Positions 54,146-64,000 of a stretch of DNA of 64,000 nt are shown in pieces. Under the pieces are notes generated by a model. The model saw only the letters and a list, made by a program, of their open reading frames with translations, was not told where the DNA came from and did no database searches. Positions within the stretch are counted from its first letter, which is position 1. Each line of letters opens with the position of its first letter. The stretch lies in contig NZ_OMWD01000022.1 in assembly GCF_900314695.1 (NCBI RefSeq), positions 10,145 to 74,144 on the forward strand. Direction: 5' to 3'. The position numbers and the translations under genes are program-made. Origin of the DNA: an uncultured Methanobrevibacter sp. GTDB lineage: Archaea; Methanobacteriota; Methanobacteria; Methanobacteriales; Methanobacteriaceae.

Positions 54146-57100
54146 TTGAAATTAAAAGGATATTTGATAGTTAGTATAATTTTTCTAGCTATTCTAACAT
54201 TGGGGGCTGTAAATGCAGCTGATAATATGACTGCCGATGATTTGGCAATTGTCGGAGATAGTGGAGATTTCGATTTATCTTCACCATATGAAGAAATAAT
54301 TGATGATGGGGAAATTTTGAATTTGTCTGGAGATAGTTCCATTGACAATAAGCTCAGCAATTCAAATAATGATGAAATAAGTAACACTGAAGTGATTATA
54401 TCTCAGGATAATATTTCTAAATCTGAATTAAAAGCAGAAAACACCAATATTGCAGGAAATAATTTATTTTCATCTACAGGCTGGGGAAACCAAACATCAT
54501 ATGTTGTCAATGCAAATGATGCTGCAGAAAATGTTGTAACTCCAAGCAATTTCGATGATTTCTTTGAAGAGGACGGTATTCTTAAAGATGATGTGGAATT
54601 TGACGAGTTAATATTTAAAGGACAATTCAATGCACTTCGTGAATGCTTATATATTACAAAAGCATTGACAATCACTGGTGATGATGCTGTATTGAATAAT
54701 ATGGCAATCATTATCATGTCAGATGATGTGAAATTAAATAGATTAACTTTAACATCTAAAAAGTCTCTTGGAAACTTGATAAATGTTGGAGGTAATGGCA
54801 TTGAGTTGAATAATCTTGATATATCATATTATCCTGGCAGTGAAGAGGCTGTTGCCATTTATATTCATGATTGTGATGACATTAGCTTGTTAAACAGTAA
54901 AATTTTATTTGAAAGTCATGTACGTGATGACTCAGTTAAATCAATAGCAGTCCAGGCAGTAAATACAAAAAATGTTTTAATCGACTTAAACAATATTACA
55001 ACTAAATTGCCGGCTATAACCATAAATGAATATGATGATGATTATTATATGATGGGTTCATTCAAAGTGGATCCGGTAATGCTAAAGGATTGCAACAATC
55101 TTGTATTTACAAGAAACAACATTGATTCCACTACTAATGTGTTATTGGCTGAGTTTCCTACAATACAATCCATTTATATTGTCGGATGCAGTGACTCTTT
55201 AATTGACCACAATAACATTTCCATGATTGATAAAGTTACTCCAGTTGGAAGGGACAATTATATGTATGGCATTTCCTTTGGTTTCAATGTCAATGTTACA
55301 TTTTCACATAATAATTTCATCATGCTTACCGACGGTGGAAAAGAGGCTGCTGGAACAGATTATGCATTTCAGGGAGTTGAATCTGAAGTAATCATTAAAG
55401 GAAACAATATTTTAAGTAGATCCAATGGTCCAAACATGGGCATTTATGTGGCCAGTATGTCTGGAGGGGATTCAAAACTTTTGATTGAAGATAATGTCAT
55501 TAATGTAACAGGTTTTTCATCATCTAAAGGTACTTGGGCATTGGTAACAGGCATTGAAATTCAAAATGGGGATGCACAAATTTACAATAACTCAATATAT
55601 GTTCACAATGTAAATTCATATGATGATAAGGCTTATATTTATGGAATCAGTTATGCCCAATGGATGTATGGGGACAGGTCATTTGATATTCGAGATAATT
55701 TAATTTATACTGAAGGTAAATATGCAGTTTCTGTAATAAATGCGACAAGCTTGTTTGTTGAAAATAATGAATTATATGCTCATGAATTAACTGGTGATGA
55801 TTCAGTAAATCCAGGAATATGTGAAAATATTACAATTAGACTTAATAATCAACTTAAACATAAGATTATAATTGACATTGACAATTGCTGGTTTGGTGAG
55901 GATAATCCGGCAAATATCACTGTTGAAGATGCAGAGGGCAACATAACTATCAAAGTAAATGGGAAAGAAGTAGCTAAAGAGGAGATATGCTCCAATATTT
56001 CATATACTATTAAAGCTGAAGACATTATTTTAGGTAAAAACACAGTTGAAGTAATATATAATGAATCAGAATCCAAATCAACTTCATTCGTTGCATTTGA
56101 CTGTGAAAGTGTAATTGAAATTAGTGTTGGTTCAATTTCAATAGGTCAGGATGTACCTGTAACTGTAAGTATTCTTGGAGCTACAGGCAATGTCACTGTT
56201 ATTGTTGATGGAAAAGAATATTTGGTTGAACTAAAAAACGGTATTGCAGAACATACAATTGAAAAAATCACTTCGGGCAAACACGACATAGTTGTAGTCT
56301 ATCTGGGTAATGGTAAAAAGTCACCTGCAGTTAATACAACCATTTTTTCAGTTGAAAAATTAAATCCTCTTGTTTTAATTACTCCTGTGGGTGTGCAATA
56401 CGCCAAAGAAGCATTTTCAATTAAGGTTAGAAGTGAAACTTCTGTCAATGTAACAATCAACGGTAAGCCTTATGAGTTAATTGATGGAATTATCAATTTT
56501 GACAATGGATTGGATGCTGGGGAATATTCAATGCTTATAACTTCAGCTGAAACAGAAAAATACAACTCCCGTAGCATTTTATCAACATTTAGTGTTGTAA
56601 AACACGCAAGTAATATTGAAAGCGTTGTTGTCCCAACTGATGATGTTTTCATTGGTCAAAATGCTGCAATTAAAGTAACAATGGCTGGTGAAGAAACTGG
56701 TGATGTTTTAATCAGTATCAATGGCATAAATTATACTGCAGCAATCACTGATAAGATAGCTATTTTAAACGTTAATCTTCCTGTAGGTGATTATGCAGTT
56801 GTTGTTAATTATTTAGGTGATGACAAATACGATGAAAGCACTAATCGAAATGCTCAATTCAGAGTTGTTGATAAAATCAAAACTGATATAAAAATTATAA
56901 TTCCGGATAATATTAAAGCTGGTGATAATGCTACTGTGAATGTTATTGTTGATGCCGTTGGTGATGTTAAGATTATTGTAGATGGAATTGAATCTCTCGT
57001 TTCTTTAGTAAACGGTTCTGCTAAGGTTGAATTAAATAATGTGTCTGCTGGTAACCATGGTGTTTTCGTAATTTATTCTGGTGGTGAAAAATACGGTTCT

Positions 57101-58549
57101 GCATATAATGCCTCTTCCTTCTATGTTGCAGGAGGTATTGTGCCTAAAGAACAAATAAATGCAACAATTGACATTTCCGATGTTAATGTCACTGAGGATG
57201 TAATTGTTAATGTAACATTATCAGATGATGCAACGGGTACTCTTTCTGTTTTTGTTGATGGAAAGAAAGTCGTTGAGGTTAATGTAACTGGAAACATAGT
57301 TAATGTTTCTGTTGGCAGGTTAACTGCTGGCAATCATGTTGTTGAAGTTAAATACTCTGGTAATGACAAATATTACTCAATGAGTGAAACTGATGACATT
57401 TTTGTTTCTAAACTAAATACTGATGTTAAAGCTGAGGCTGTTGAGATTATGGAAGGTGAAACCGCAATCATCACAGTCAATCTTGATGGCGAAGCTAGCG
57501 GCATTGTTCTGGTTAATGTGAGTGGAAAACAGTTTTATGCAGTTGTATATTCTGGAAAAGCAACTGTCGAGGCTGCTGGTTTAACTGCAGCTAATTATAC
57601 TGCTGATATTGTCTACAGAGGTGATGATAAATACAGTGAGGCTTCCACCACAGTTAATGTAAAAGTCAATCAAAAACCTGCTGATAAAATTGAAAGTATA
57701 ATTTCAATCACTGAAATAAACGGCACTACAGTTTTTGCTGTCCTAAAAAATCAATATGGAAATGCCATTGCAAATGCTGTTGTTGACTATGTGATTAAAG
57801 GCAATAAGCAATCAGTAATAACCTCTGATGATGGTACATTCACCATTGAAGGTCAAAAAGGTGCTAAAATAAGCATTTCATATGCCGGTGATAATAACAC
57901 ATTGGCATTTGACACTTCAATAACAATAGCTGATTTCGTACCTATAAGAATTGACACTAACATTTTAGGCAATAATTATTCTCAATATGCTGTTGAATAC
58001 GGTGCAGGTGAGAGAGGTAAATACTTTACCGTGCAATTGAAAGATGCAAATGGAAATATTCTTGCAAATAAAACTATATCAATTGTATATGATGGTAAAA
58101 AATTACAAAAAACAACTGATGAAAATGGAAATGTCTCTATTCAAATCAATATAAAAGATGCAAAAAGATTGACATTTGCCGCTTCATTCTTGGGCGATGA
58201 GGATTACGGCGCAACAATGTCTGTTTACTCAATTGCCATCAACAAAAAGACAGTAAAAATAATCGCTTCTGCAAAAACATATAAGGCATCTGCGAAAGCC
58301 AAAAAATATAAAGTGACCTTAAAAACTATTAAAGGCGCTTCAATTAATGGTAAAACCTATTTTGGTAAAGGTAAAAAAGTAACTCTTAAACTAAATGGTA
58401 AAACATATACTGCAAAAACCAACTCTAAAGGTCAAGCAACATTTAATTTAAAAATAACCAAAAAAGGTAAATTCACTGCTTCAATTAAATATGGCGGAGA
58501 CACAACATATAAATCTATCAGTAAATCTGTAAAAATAAAAATCAAATAG
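54146..58549 (+). CDS. Adhesin-like protein with beta-helix and six Ig-like repeats
   Basis: 1467 residues, TTG start with a GGGTGAT ribosome site a few bases upstream. Signal peptide 1-25 (FLAILTLGAVNAADN), acidic low-complexity region to about 125, right-handed beta-helix about 130-640 (including FDDFFEEDGILKDDVEFDEL, a motif shared with the next gene), six Ig-like repeats about 649-1185 of the type VPVTVSILGATGNVTVIVDG, two further Ig-like spacers (ITEINGTTVFAVLKNQYGNA; YAVEYGAGERGKYFTVQLKD), and the Lys-rich C-terminal domain ending KSISKSVKIKIK. This should be a cell-surface protein; the ligand is unknown. It is in tandem with, and clearly paralogous to, the genes on either side. Confidence 0.9.
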   Translation: MKLKGYLIVSIIFLAILTLGAVNAADNMTADDLAIVGDSGDFDLSSPYEEIIDDGEILNLSGDSSIDNKLSNSNNDEISNTEVIISQDNISKSELKAENTNIAGNNLFSSTGWGNQTSYVVNANDAAENVVTPSNFDDFFEEDGILKDDVEFDELIFKGQFNALRECLYITKALTITGDDAVLNNMAIIIMSDDVKLNRLTLTSKKSLGNLINVGGNGIELNNLDISYYPGSEEAVAIYIHDCDDISLLNSKILFESHVRDDSVKSIAVQAVNTKNVLIDLNNITTKLPAITINEYDDDYYMMGSFKVDPVMLKDCNNLVFTRNNIDSTTNVLLAEFPTIQSIYIVGCSDSLIDHNNISMIDKVTPVGRDNYMYGISFGFNVNVTFSHNNFIMLTDGGKEAAGTDYAFQGVESEVIIKGNNILSRSNGPNMGIYVASMSGGDSKLLIEDNVINVTGFSSSKGTWALVTGIEIQNGDAQIYNNSIYVHNVNSYDDKAYIYGISYAQWMYGDRSFDIRDNLIYTEGKYAVSVINATSLFVENNELYAHELTGDDSVNPGICENITIRLNNQLKHKIIIDIDNCWFGEDNPANITVEDAEGNITIKVNGKEVAKEEICSNISYTIKAEDIILGKNTVEVIYNESESKSTSFVAFDCESVIEISVGSISIGQDVPVTVSILGATGNVTVIVDGKEYLVELKNGIAEHTIEKITSGKHDIVVVYLGNGKKSPAVNTTIFSVEKLNPLVLITPVGVQYAKEAFSIKVRSETSVNVTINGKPYELIDGIINFDNGLDAGEYSMLITSAETEKYNSRSILSTFSVVKHASNIESVVVPTDDVFIGQNAAIKVTMAGEETGDVLISINGINYTAAITDKIAILNVNLPVGDYAVVVNYLGDDKYDESTNRNAQFRVVDKIKTDIKIIIPDNIKAGDNATVNVIVDAVGDVKIIVDGIESLVSLVNGSAKVELNNVSAGNHGVFVIYSGGEKYGSAYNASSFYVAGGIVPKEQINATIDISDVNVTEDVIVNVTLSDDATGTLSVFVDGKKVVEVNVTGNIVNVSVGRLTAGNHVVEVKYSGNDKYYSMSETDDIFVSKLNTDVKAEAVEIMEGETAIITVNLDGEASGIVLVNVSGKQFYAVVYSGKATVEAAGLTAANYTADIVYRGDDKYSEASTTVNVKVNQKPADKIESIISITEINGTTVFAVLKNQYGNAIANAVVDYVIKGNKQSVITSDDGTFTIEGQKGAKISISYAGDNNTLAFDTSITIADFVPIRIDTNILGNNYSQYAVEYGAGERGKYFTVQLKDANGNILANKTISIVYDGKKLQKTTDENGNVSIQINIKDAKRLTFAASFLGDEDYGATMSVYSIAINKKTVKIIASAKTYKASAKAKKYKVTLKTIKGASINGKTYFGKGKKVTLKLNGKTYTAKTNSKGQATFNLKITKKGKFTASIKYGGDTTYKSISKSVKIKIK

Positions 58550-58550
58550 G

Positions 58551-58575
58551 TGGGATTAATTTCTCACTCTTTTTT
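58551..58575 (+). terminator. Weak terminator after the 1467-residue adhesin gene
   Basis: GTGGGA and TCTCAC (58551-58568) can pair with one G-T wobble, followed by TCTTTTTTC. Weaker than the terminators of the neighbouring genes. Confidence 0.4.
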
Positions 58576-58776
58576 CTATTTTAAACTTTTTTTAAGAAAT
58601 TTTTTTTATCAATTATACTTTAATTTTAATGTCTAAATTTTATATCATTTTTAATTTATTTTTTATCAAAATATATGGATTTAAATATTTGAAGTAATAA
58701 ATATTAATAATGTAAAGTTGGTATTTTTTCAATAAAACTTTATGATAATCTATAAAACATTGAATCGAGTGATTGA

Positions 58777-61700
58777 ATGAAGATGAATAATAAATTTTTG
58801 ATAGGTGCAATGCTTATATTGGTGCTATTTTTATGCATTAATGCAAGTACTGCAGCTGAACCACTTACGAATGATTTAGGAACATCGGATGTTTCTAATT
58901 ATGAGTTAAGTGTGAGTGAAGACACATCTGGTGTCGATACAAATGATAATGGTGATGCTGGAATAATTTCCGTTGCTGCTAGCGATGCTACTGGTGGGGA
59001 AACAATTGCCATTGAGAACGATGGGCATAATGATTCAGTAAAATTTACTAAATCTGCTGAAGTGCTCGGGGAAGGTAATGAATTAGGAAATGTCGTAACC
59101 AATGACACATTCCACAGTTACTTTGATGATGATGGAATCTTAAAAGATTCAATTAAATTCGAAAAATTGATTTTTAACGGAACATTCTCCAAAGTTTCTG
59201 ATTATATAATTTTAAATAGAAATATTGCAATTGCAGGTGATAATGCTATATTAAATAATATTGGTTTTGTCATTGATTCTGAAGATGTTGAACTAGATGG
59301 TTTAACTTTAGTTGCCGATAGTTCATTAGGTGATTTGATTTATGTTGCACAATCCAACGTAAAATTATCCAACTTAAACATAAAATATGTTGTTGATGAT
59401 GAAATGGCTAATGCGATTTCTGTTAAAGGTAAAAATACAATTAGTAATGTAAATATAACAAATAACGAAATCTACTTCGAAAGCCATGTATCAACTGATG
59501 AAGAGTTAACTACTGCTATTAATTTGGAAGATGTTGAAAATGTAACTGTTGATGGCAATAAAATCACTGCTAGTCTTCCTGCTTTAACTGCTGAAACATA
59601 TGATATTAATTACTATATGATGGGATTATGCTATGTAAACCCTGTTAGAATTTATGAAGGTGCAAGTGTTAAATTTACTAAAAATGACCTTGATGTAATA
59701 GTAAATTCATTTGATGCAAGTTATCCTACCATTCAGGCATTGTATATTGTTGGTTCTGATGATGTTTTAATCGCAGGTAATGATATTACTATGAGGGATA
59801 ATAAAACTCCTAGTGGAACTGCAATTTATTTATATGCTGTTGAATGTGGATACAGTAGTGAAATTTCATTCATTGAAAATGACTTTGATATCTTAACAAC
59901 TGGTGGTAAATCTGGTTCAGGATCAGCATACGCTTTACAAATTGTTACCAGTGATATTGAAGTAATTGGAAACAATATTAGTTGTGATTCTAACGGTCCT
60001 AACTTAGGTGTTTACTCACCTTCACAATTTGGACCTGCAAAAGACTTGGTTATTACCGATAACTTCTTTAATGTAACCGGTTTGGCTACTGGAACCAGTA
60101 CTTATGCATTAATTTCAGCTATTGAAGTACAATCAGGATATGCAAAAATATATAACAACACTATTTATTCTATGAATAAAGAGGGTGCTAATGACAGATA
60201 TCCCGTTTCTGCAATAAGTGCAGTTCAATACAGTTCAACTATAACTTTTGATATTAAAGATAATGATGTATACACTAATGGTAAATATGCTGTAGATATT
60301 CGTTATAAAGTTAACGGTGCTAATGTTACTGGAAACTTCTTATCTGCTAACCTCCTTAAAGGTGATGAGGCAGTATATATCAAATCCGGTAATGATATTG
60401 TCATAGAAGACAATTATCCTACTGTGGCTGTTGTTACTAATGATACTTTCTTCAAATATTTCGATGATAATGGTGTATTGATAGATAATAGAAACTATTA
60501 TGGATTAACATTTGAAGGTCCATTCTCTGATTTAGTTGACACTATTGTAATTAATAAGGCGTTTAAGGTTTACGGCAATAATACTGTATTAAACAATATT
60601 GCTGTTAAAATCGAAGCAGACGATGTTGAATTGTCTGGATTGAATATTACTGCTGATAAAGAATTCGCAGATAATTATGGTGCAGCAATTTATGCAACTG
60701 GTTCCAATATTAAAATTGATGATGTAGTTGTTAACTACACTGCTCCAAATGATGTGGAAGCTATTGGAATTTATGCAAATGCTGCAGATAACTTTGCTTT
60801 ATCTAGTTCCAGAATCATGTTTGTATCCACAAATCCTGGATCTAAACATCATTATGGATTGAAAGTACTTAACTCAAATAATGTTTCAATTGAAAATAAT
60901 ATAATTGATGCTACTTTACCTGCTGTTGATGTTGATTATTACTCAGGTGCTAGTGGTATTGATATGGATTTAGTATTGGCTGTCGGTATTCAAGGTGGAG
61001 AGAATATTGCCTTGACAAGTAATGTTGTAAATGTCAATACTAATGGTGGAATAGGTAATAATCCAACAATTGATGCTGTATTGATACGTGATGCTGATAA
61101 TGTTTTAGTCAACTTCAATAACATTACTCACATTGATTTGACTTCACAAGATGTTGCAAGGTATTATTACAGTATTGATTTATATAGTTTAAATGCTACT
61201 GTTGAAAATAATAACATATTCTTAAATACTACTTCAGGTATTGAACGTTCTGGTTCTGCTTATCCAATCCAATTAACTGGACCATTTACAGTTGTTATTA
61301 ATAATAACAATTTAACTTCTATTTCCAAAGGTCCTAATGCAGGTATTTATGCATCTAATTGGGGCGGTTCGGCTGATTTAACTGTTACTAATAATGTTAT
61401 TAATGTAACTGGTTATGCAGCATCAAATAATTGGGCTTTAGTTACTGGTATTGAACCTCAAATAGACATTGCTAGAATTTATAATAACACAATTCATACT
61501 TATAATATTGCGGATTATGACGATGCAAACCAAATATACGGTGTAAGTTTCTCACAATGGGGATCTGGTGGTTCATATGATGTTAAAGACAATATTATAA
61601 ATACTGAAGGTAAATATGCTGTTTACTTTAAAGAAGCTATAAATACCAATGTGACTTACAACTCATTATATGCACATGATTTGGCTGGTGACGATTCAGT

Positions 61701-64000
61701 TCTCATTGCAGATGGTGAAAACAATACTGTAGAAAATAACCAACCTCCGTACCATTTTGATGTAATCATTGAAACTAATGGTACTTGGATAGGTAATGTT
61801 AATCCTGTAAAAGTAACTGTAGTAAATGCAACTGGTGCTTTAGGTACCGGTAAGGTCACCTTCAAAATTGGCGGTACTGAATTCACTATCGATTTAGTTG
61901 ATGGTCAAGCTAATTATGATATATCTCCTAATTTACTTGTTGCTGGTGAAAATGAAATAGTTATTGATTATATTAGTAATGATACTGCATACAGAGGTTC
62001 TTCAGCTTCTGCTAAGTTCCAAGTTATTGACGGTGTTGTAACTCAAGACAATTACTTTGTTTACTTCAACCAAGAGGATAATGGTAGGTTATTTGATTTT
62101 GTTCCTGAAGGAGCTACTTTAGACTTCCAAGGTTCAATCATTAACCCTGATCAAGATATTACTGTTCAAATTAATATTAACAAACCTGTAAACGTTATTT
62201 CATCTACTAAAGATGCTTATGTTGACTTAAACACTACTGCAGGTAGTTTATTAGGTGACAGTCCAGGTAACAGTTTCGCTGTAACTCGCGGAGGTTCTGG
62301 ATCCAATATATCTGGAATTTACTTCCATAACACTCAATTATGGATTTCAAACACTACCAATGTTGTTTTGGATAATATTAGTGTAGTTGTTGAAGACCAA
62401 AGAGTCGGTTCTGGTGTCGGTGCTACAACCATTAGGGATAATTCCTCTAATGTTGTTCTTAAAAACAGTTACCTGTACACAAGAAACAATGGTGGATCCA
62501 CTACATTCACAATGTCATGGGCTACTAACTGTACTATTGATAACTGTACTATTAAAGCTGAAGGAAATGTTGGTAACTTAGTTTACTTAAATATCTTTAA
62601 TATTGTTGGTGCTCCTAGTGGTGTGCCTTTAAACAACTACAATACCATTTCAAATAACAGAATTTACGGTAAAGAAGGTTCAGGTATTTCCGTTGGTCTT
62701 ATGGTGGAAGGTACTTATAACTTGATTGTTAACAATACTTTATACAAATCTTCAATAAGTAGTTCATTTGGTGGTGTAAATCCTGCTAACAACACTTATG
62801 TTGGAAACGTCATGACTGAAGGTGGAAGTTTAACTGCAGTCGCCAAATCTATTGTTTATGGTAACAATGTAACCGGTTCATTAACTGCTGGTTCAAACTC
62901 AGAAGTATATGATAACATTGTTGGAAAATCAATGACCGTAACCGCAGGCGCTACTGCTTATAATAATACTATTGCAACTTCAGTATCTGTTGCTGCTGGT
63001 TCTATTGCTCATAATAATATTGTTGGAACATCAATGTCTGTTGCTGCTGGTGCTACTGCTTATGGAAATGATATTGGAACTTCAATGACTGTTGCTAAAG
63101 ATGCTATTGTCTTTAATAATACAATTGGCACTACTGTAGCTATAAATGGTGCTAATGCAATTGTTTCAAACAATAATATTGGTGGTACAGTCACCATTGC
63201 AAATGCTGCAACTAACACTACTTTACTTGACAATGATATTAATGCCACTGTAACTGTCAACTCTAAGAATAACAATATTGAATTAAATAACATTATTGTT
63301 GCTGGTGAATATGCAATTGATTTAAAAACATCCACTGGTAACAATGTAACTGAAAACTGTTTAATTGCTAAATTGTATAAGGGTGATGCTGCAGTCAAAT
63401 ACTCTGGTGAAAATAATGTAAAAGATAATACTCCTTATGTGGCTATCTCTGTAGCTGCTGATGATGTTTTAGCCGGTTCTAATGCTACTGTTATTGTAAA
63501 TGTTATTAACAGTAGGGGTGGTAATGTAACTATTAAGGTTAACAATAAAGAATATATTGTTAAATTGGATGAAAATGGTACTGCTACTCATGTGATTGCT
63601 GCTGAAGACTTAGTCATTGGTGCAAACAATGTTACTGCAACTTATTTGGCTGAAGGATTTTTACCTGCAATTGATAATACTGTTTTAGGTGTTCTTGATG
63701 GTGTAATTACTAATGCTACTTATGGATTGTACTTTGATGCTAGTGGTTATTTAGCATCTGCTGTTCCTGATGGTGCTACTTTAGACTTCCAAGGATTGTT
63801 CTTAGGCAAATTCCCTGTATATATTGATAAATCTGTAAATGTGATTTCATCTACTGGTGATGCTTTATTTGATTCTGGTGCTACTTATTCTGGTAATGCT
63901 ATAAATTCATTCAATATTGTTGCTGGTGGAGATAACACTAATATTACTGGATTAAAATTCATTAACTACTGTTTATACATTAAAGGTGCTTCCAATGTAA
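58777..64000 (+). CDS. Large adhesin-like beta-helix protein (partial, 3' end off window)
   Basis: The frame is open from the ATG at 58777 to the right edge (1741 codons, no stop). A GAGTGAT site lies at 58767-58773; a second ATG two codons later is also possible. Signal peptide at residues 1-28 (LILVLFLCINASTAAEP). The visible part is almost all right-handed beta-helix, in at least four blocks each opened by a motif such as TFHSYFDDDGILKDS, FFKYFDDNGVLIDN, YFVYFNQEDNGRLFD and YGLYFDASGYLAS. Short Ig-like spacers (PVKVTVVNATGALGTGKVTF; NATVIVNVINSRGGNVTIKV) divide the blocks. A 17-residue tandem repeat lies at 62870-63260. The usual Lys-rich C-terminal domain is expected beyond the edge. Confidence 0.9.
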   Translation, partial: MKMNNKFLIGAMLILVLFLCINASTAAEPLTNDLGTSDVSNYELSVSEDTSGVDTNDNGDAGIISVAASDATGGETIAIENDGHNDSVKFTKSAEVLGEGNELGNVVTNDTFHSYFDDDGILKDSIKFEKLIFNGTFSKVSDYIILNRNIAIAGDNAILNNIGFVIDSEDVELDGLTLVADSSLGDLIYVAQSNVKLSNLNIKYVVDDEMANAISVKGKNTISNVNITNNEIYFESHVSTDEELTTAINLEDVENVTVDGNKITASLPALTAETYDINYYMMGLCYVNPVRIYEGASVKFTKNDLDVIVNSFDASYPTIQALYIVGSDDVLIAGNDITMRDNKTPSGTAIYLYAVECGYSSEISFIENDFDILTTGGKSGSGSAYALQIVTSDIEVIGNNISCDSNGPNLGVYSPSQFGPAKDLVITDNFFNVTGLATGTSTYALISAIEVQSGYAKIYNNTIYSMNKEGANDRYPVSAISAVQYSSTITFDIKDNDVYTNGKYAVDIRYKVNGANVTGNFLSANLLKGDEAVYIKSGNDIVIEDNYPTVAVVTNDTFFKYFDDNGVLIDNRNYYGLTFEGPFSDLVDTIVINKAFKVYGNNTVLNNIAVKIEADDVELSGLNITADKEFADNYGAAIYATGSNIKIDDVVVNYTAPNDVEAIGIYANAADNFALSSSRIMFVSTNPGSKHHYGLKVLNSNNVSIENNIIDATLPAVDVDYYSGASGIDMDLVLAVGIQGGENIALTSNVVNVNTNGGIGNNPTIDAVLIRDADNVLVNFNNITHIDLTSQDVARYYYSIDLYSLNATVENNNIFLNTTSGIERSGSAYPIQLTGPFTVVINNNNLTSISKGPNAGIYASNWGGSADLTVTNNVINVTGYAASNNWALVTGIEPQIDIARIYNNTIHTYNIADYDDANQIYGVSFSQWGSGGSYDVKDNIINTEGKYAVYFKEAINTNVTYNSLYAHDLAGDDSVLIADGENNTVENNQPPYHFDVIIETNGTWIGNVNPVKVTVVNATGALGTGKVTFKIGGTEFTIDLVDGQANYDISPNLLVAGENEIVIDYISNDTAYRGSSASAKFQVIDGVVTQDNYFVYFNQEDNGRLFDFVPEGATLDFQGSIINPDQDITVQININKPVNVISSTKDAYVDLNTTAGSLLGDSPGNSFAVTRGGSGSNISGIYFHNTQLWISNTTNVVLDNISVVVEDQRVGSGVGATTIRDNSSNVVLKNSYLYTRNNGGSTTFTMSWATNCTIDNCTIKAEGNVGNLVYLNIFNIVGAPSGVPLNNYNTISNNRIYGKEGSGISVGLMVEGTYNLIVNNTLYKSSISSSFGGVNPANNTYVGNVMTEGGSLTAVAKSIVYGNNVTGSLTAGSNSEVYDNIVGKSMTVTAGATAYNNTIATSVSVAAGSIAHNNIVGTSMSVAAGATAYGNDIGTSMTVAKDAIVFNNTIGTTVAINGANAIVSNNNIGGTVTIANAATNTTLLDNDINATVTVNSKNNNIELNNIIVAGEYAIDLKTSTGNNVTENCLIAKLYKGDAAVKYSGENNVKDNTPYVAISVAADDVLAGSNATVIVNVINSRGGNVTIKVNNKEYIVKLDENGTATHVIAAEDLVIGANNVTATYLAEGFLPAIDNTVLGVLDGVITNATYGLYFDASGYLASAVPDGATLDFQGLFLGKFPVYIDKSVNVISSTGDALFDSGATYSGNAINSFNIVAGGDNTNITGLKFINYCLYIKGASNV
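62870..63260 (+). repeat. About eight tandem copies of a 17-residue (about 51-base) unit
   Basis: Units of the form TSMSVAAGATAYGNDIG, TSVSVAAGSIAHNNIVG and TSMTVAKDAIVFNNTIG run in series, growing more divergent to both ends. The middle copies are also close at DNA level (for example CAATGTCTGTTGCTGCTGG). Each unit should form one turn of a beta-helix. Confidence 0.75.

Noticed and set aside
1..64000. CRISPR array, tRNA or rRNA genes, insertion sequences or prophage
   Set aside because: I looked for regularly spaced repeats, transposase or integrase motifs and tRNA-like cloverleaf sequences and found none. The repeats present are protein-coding domain repeats. A tRNA scan was not possible by eye at full sensitivity.

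Overview
The window looks like the chromosome of a gut or rumen methanogen of the order Methanobacteriales, most likely a Methanobrevibacter. The DNA is strongly A+T rich. Information-processing and membrane genes are archaeal in type (membrane-anchored LonB, DUF4013, several apparently leaderless promoters, GGTGAT-type ribosome sites). There are several secreted adhesin-like proteins with beta-helix and Ig-like repeats ending in the Lys/Thr-rich C-terminal domain common in this genus. The genus assignment rests on recognition, not on a search.

Layout. 1-2009 (-): the N-terminal part of a large FtsX-type ABC permease that runs off the left edge. 2812-17065 (+): a two-gene natural-product operon. 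It holds a 4186-residue nonribosomal peptide synthetase (half-condensation domain, four adenylation/carrier modules, three complete condensation domains, terminal thioester reductase) and a MATE exporter with an unusual C-terminal ATPase-like tail. 17232-20163: small membrane and secreted proteins (DUF4013, a secreted protein with an extreme Leu/Ile helix array, DUF308). 20301-21386: a recombination scar joining the 3' end of a lost adhesin gene to the 3' part of a lost phosphodiesterase gene. 22078-38902: housekeeping genes: cobQ, lonB, a broken MurT-like ligase that has lost its P-loop, an Fe-S scaffold plus GGGtGRT pair, a GNAT acetyltransferase, prs, uvrB and uvrA. 39033-47538: a DUF368 lipid-carrier transporter, an adhesin-like gene with an apparent ATT start, three tiny zinc-ribbon genes, a Ski2/Hel308-like helicase, a HerA/DUF853 ATPase, a winged-helix-like protein and a GIY-YIG protein. 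47844-64000: three large adhesin-like genes in tandem, the last one cut by the right edge.

How the genes fit together. NRPS and exporter are 10 bases apart and the exporter's ribosome site touches the NRPS stop, so they should be co-expressed: one makes a short peptide released as an aldehyde or alcohol, the other probably exports it. prs, a small protein gene, uvrB and, after a gap, uvrA run in one direction. The surface proteins (40449-41522 and 47844 onwards) share signal peptides, Ig-like repeats and a common C-terminal domain and form a cell-surface repertoire.

Strongest leads: the NRPS/MATE pair with recently homogenised adenylation domains; the MurT-like gene whose ATP-binding loop is precisely missing; the adhesin with an ATT start; an adhesin carrying a PQQ-type beta-propeller; and the 20.3-20.4 kb scar.
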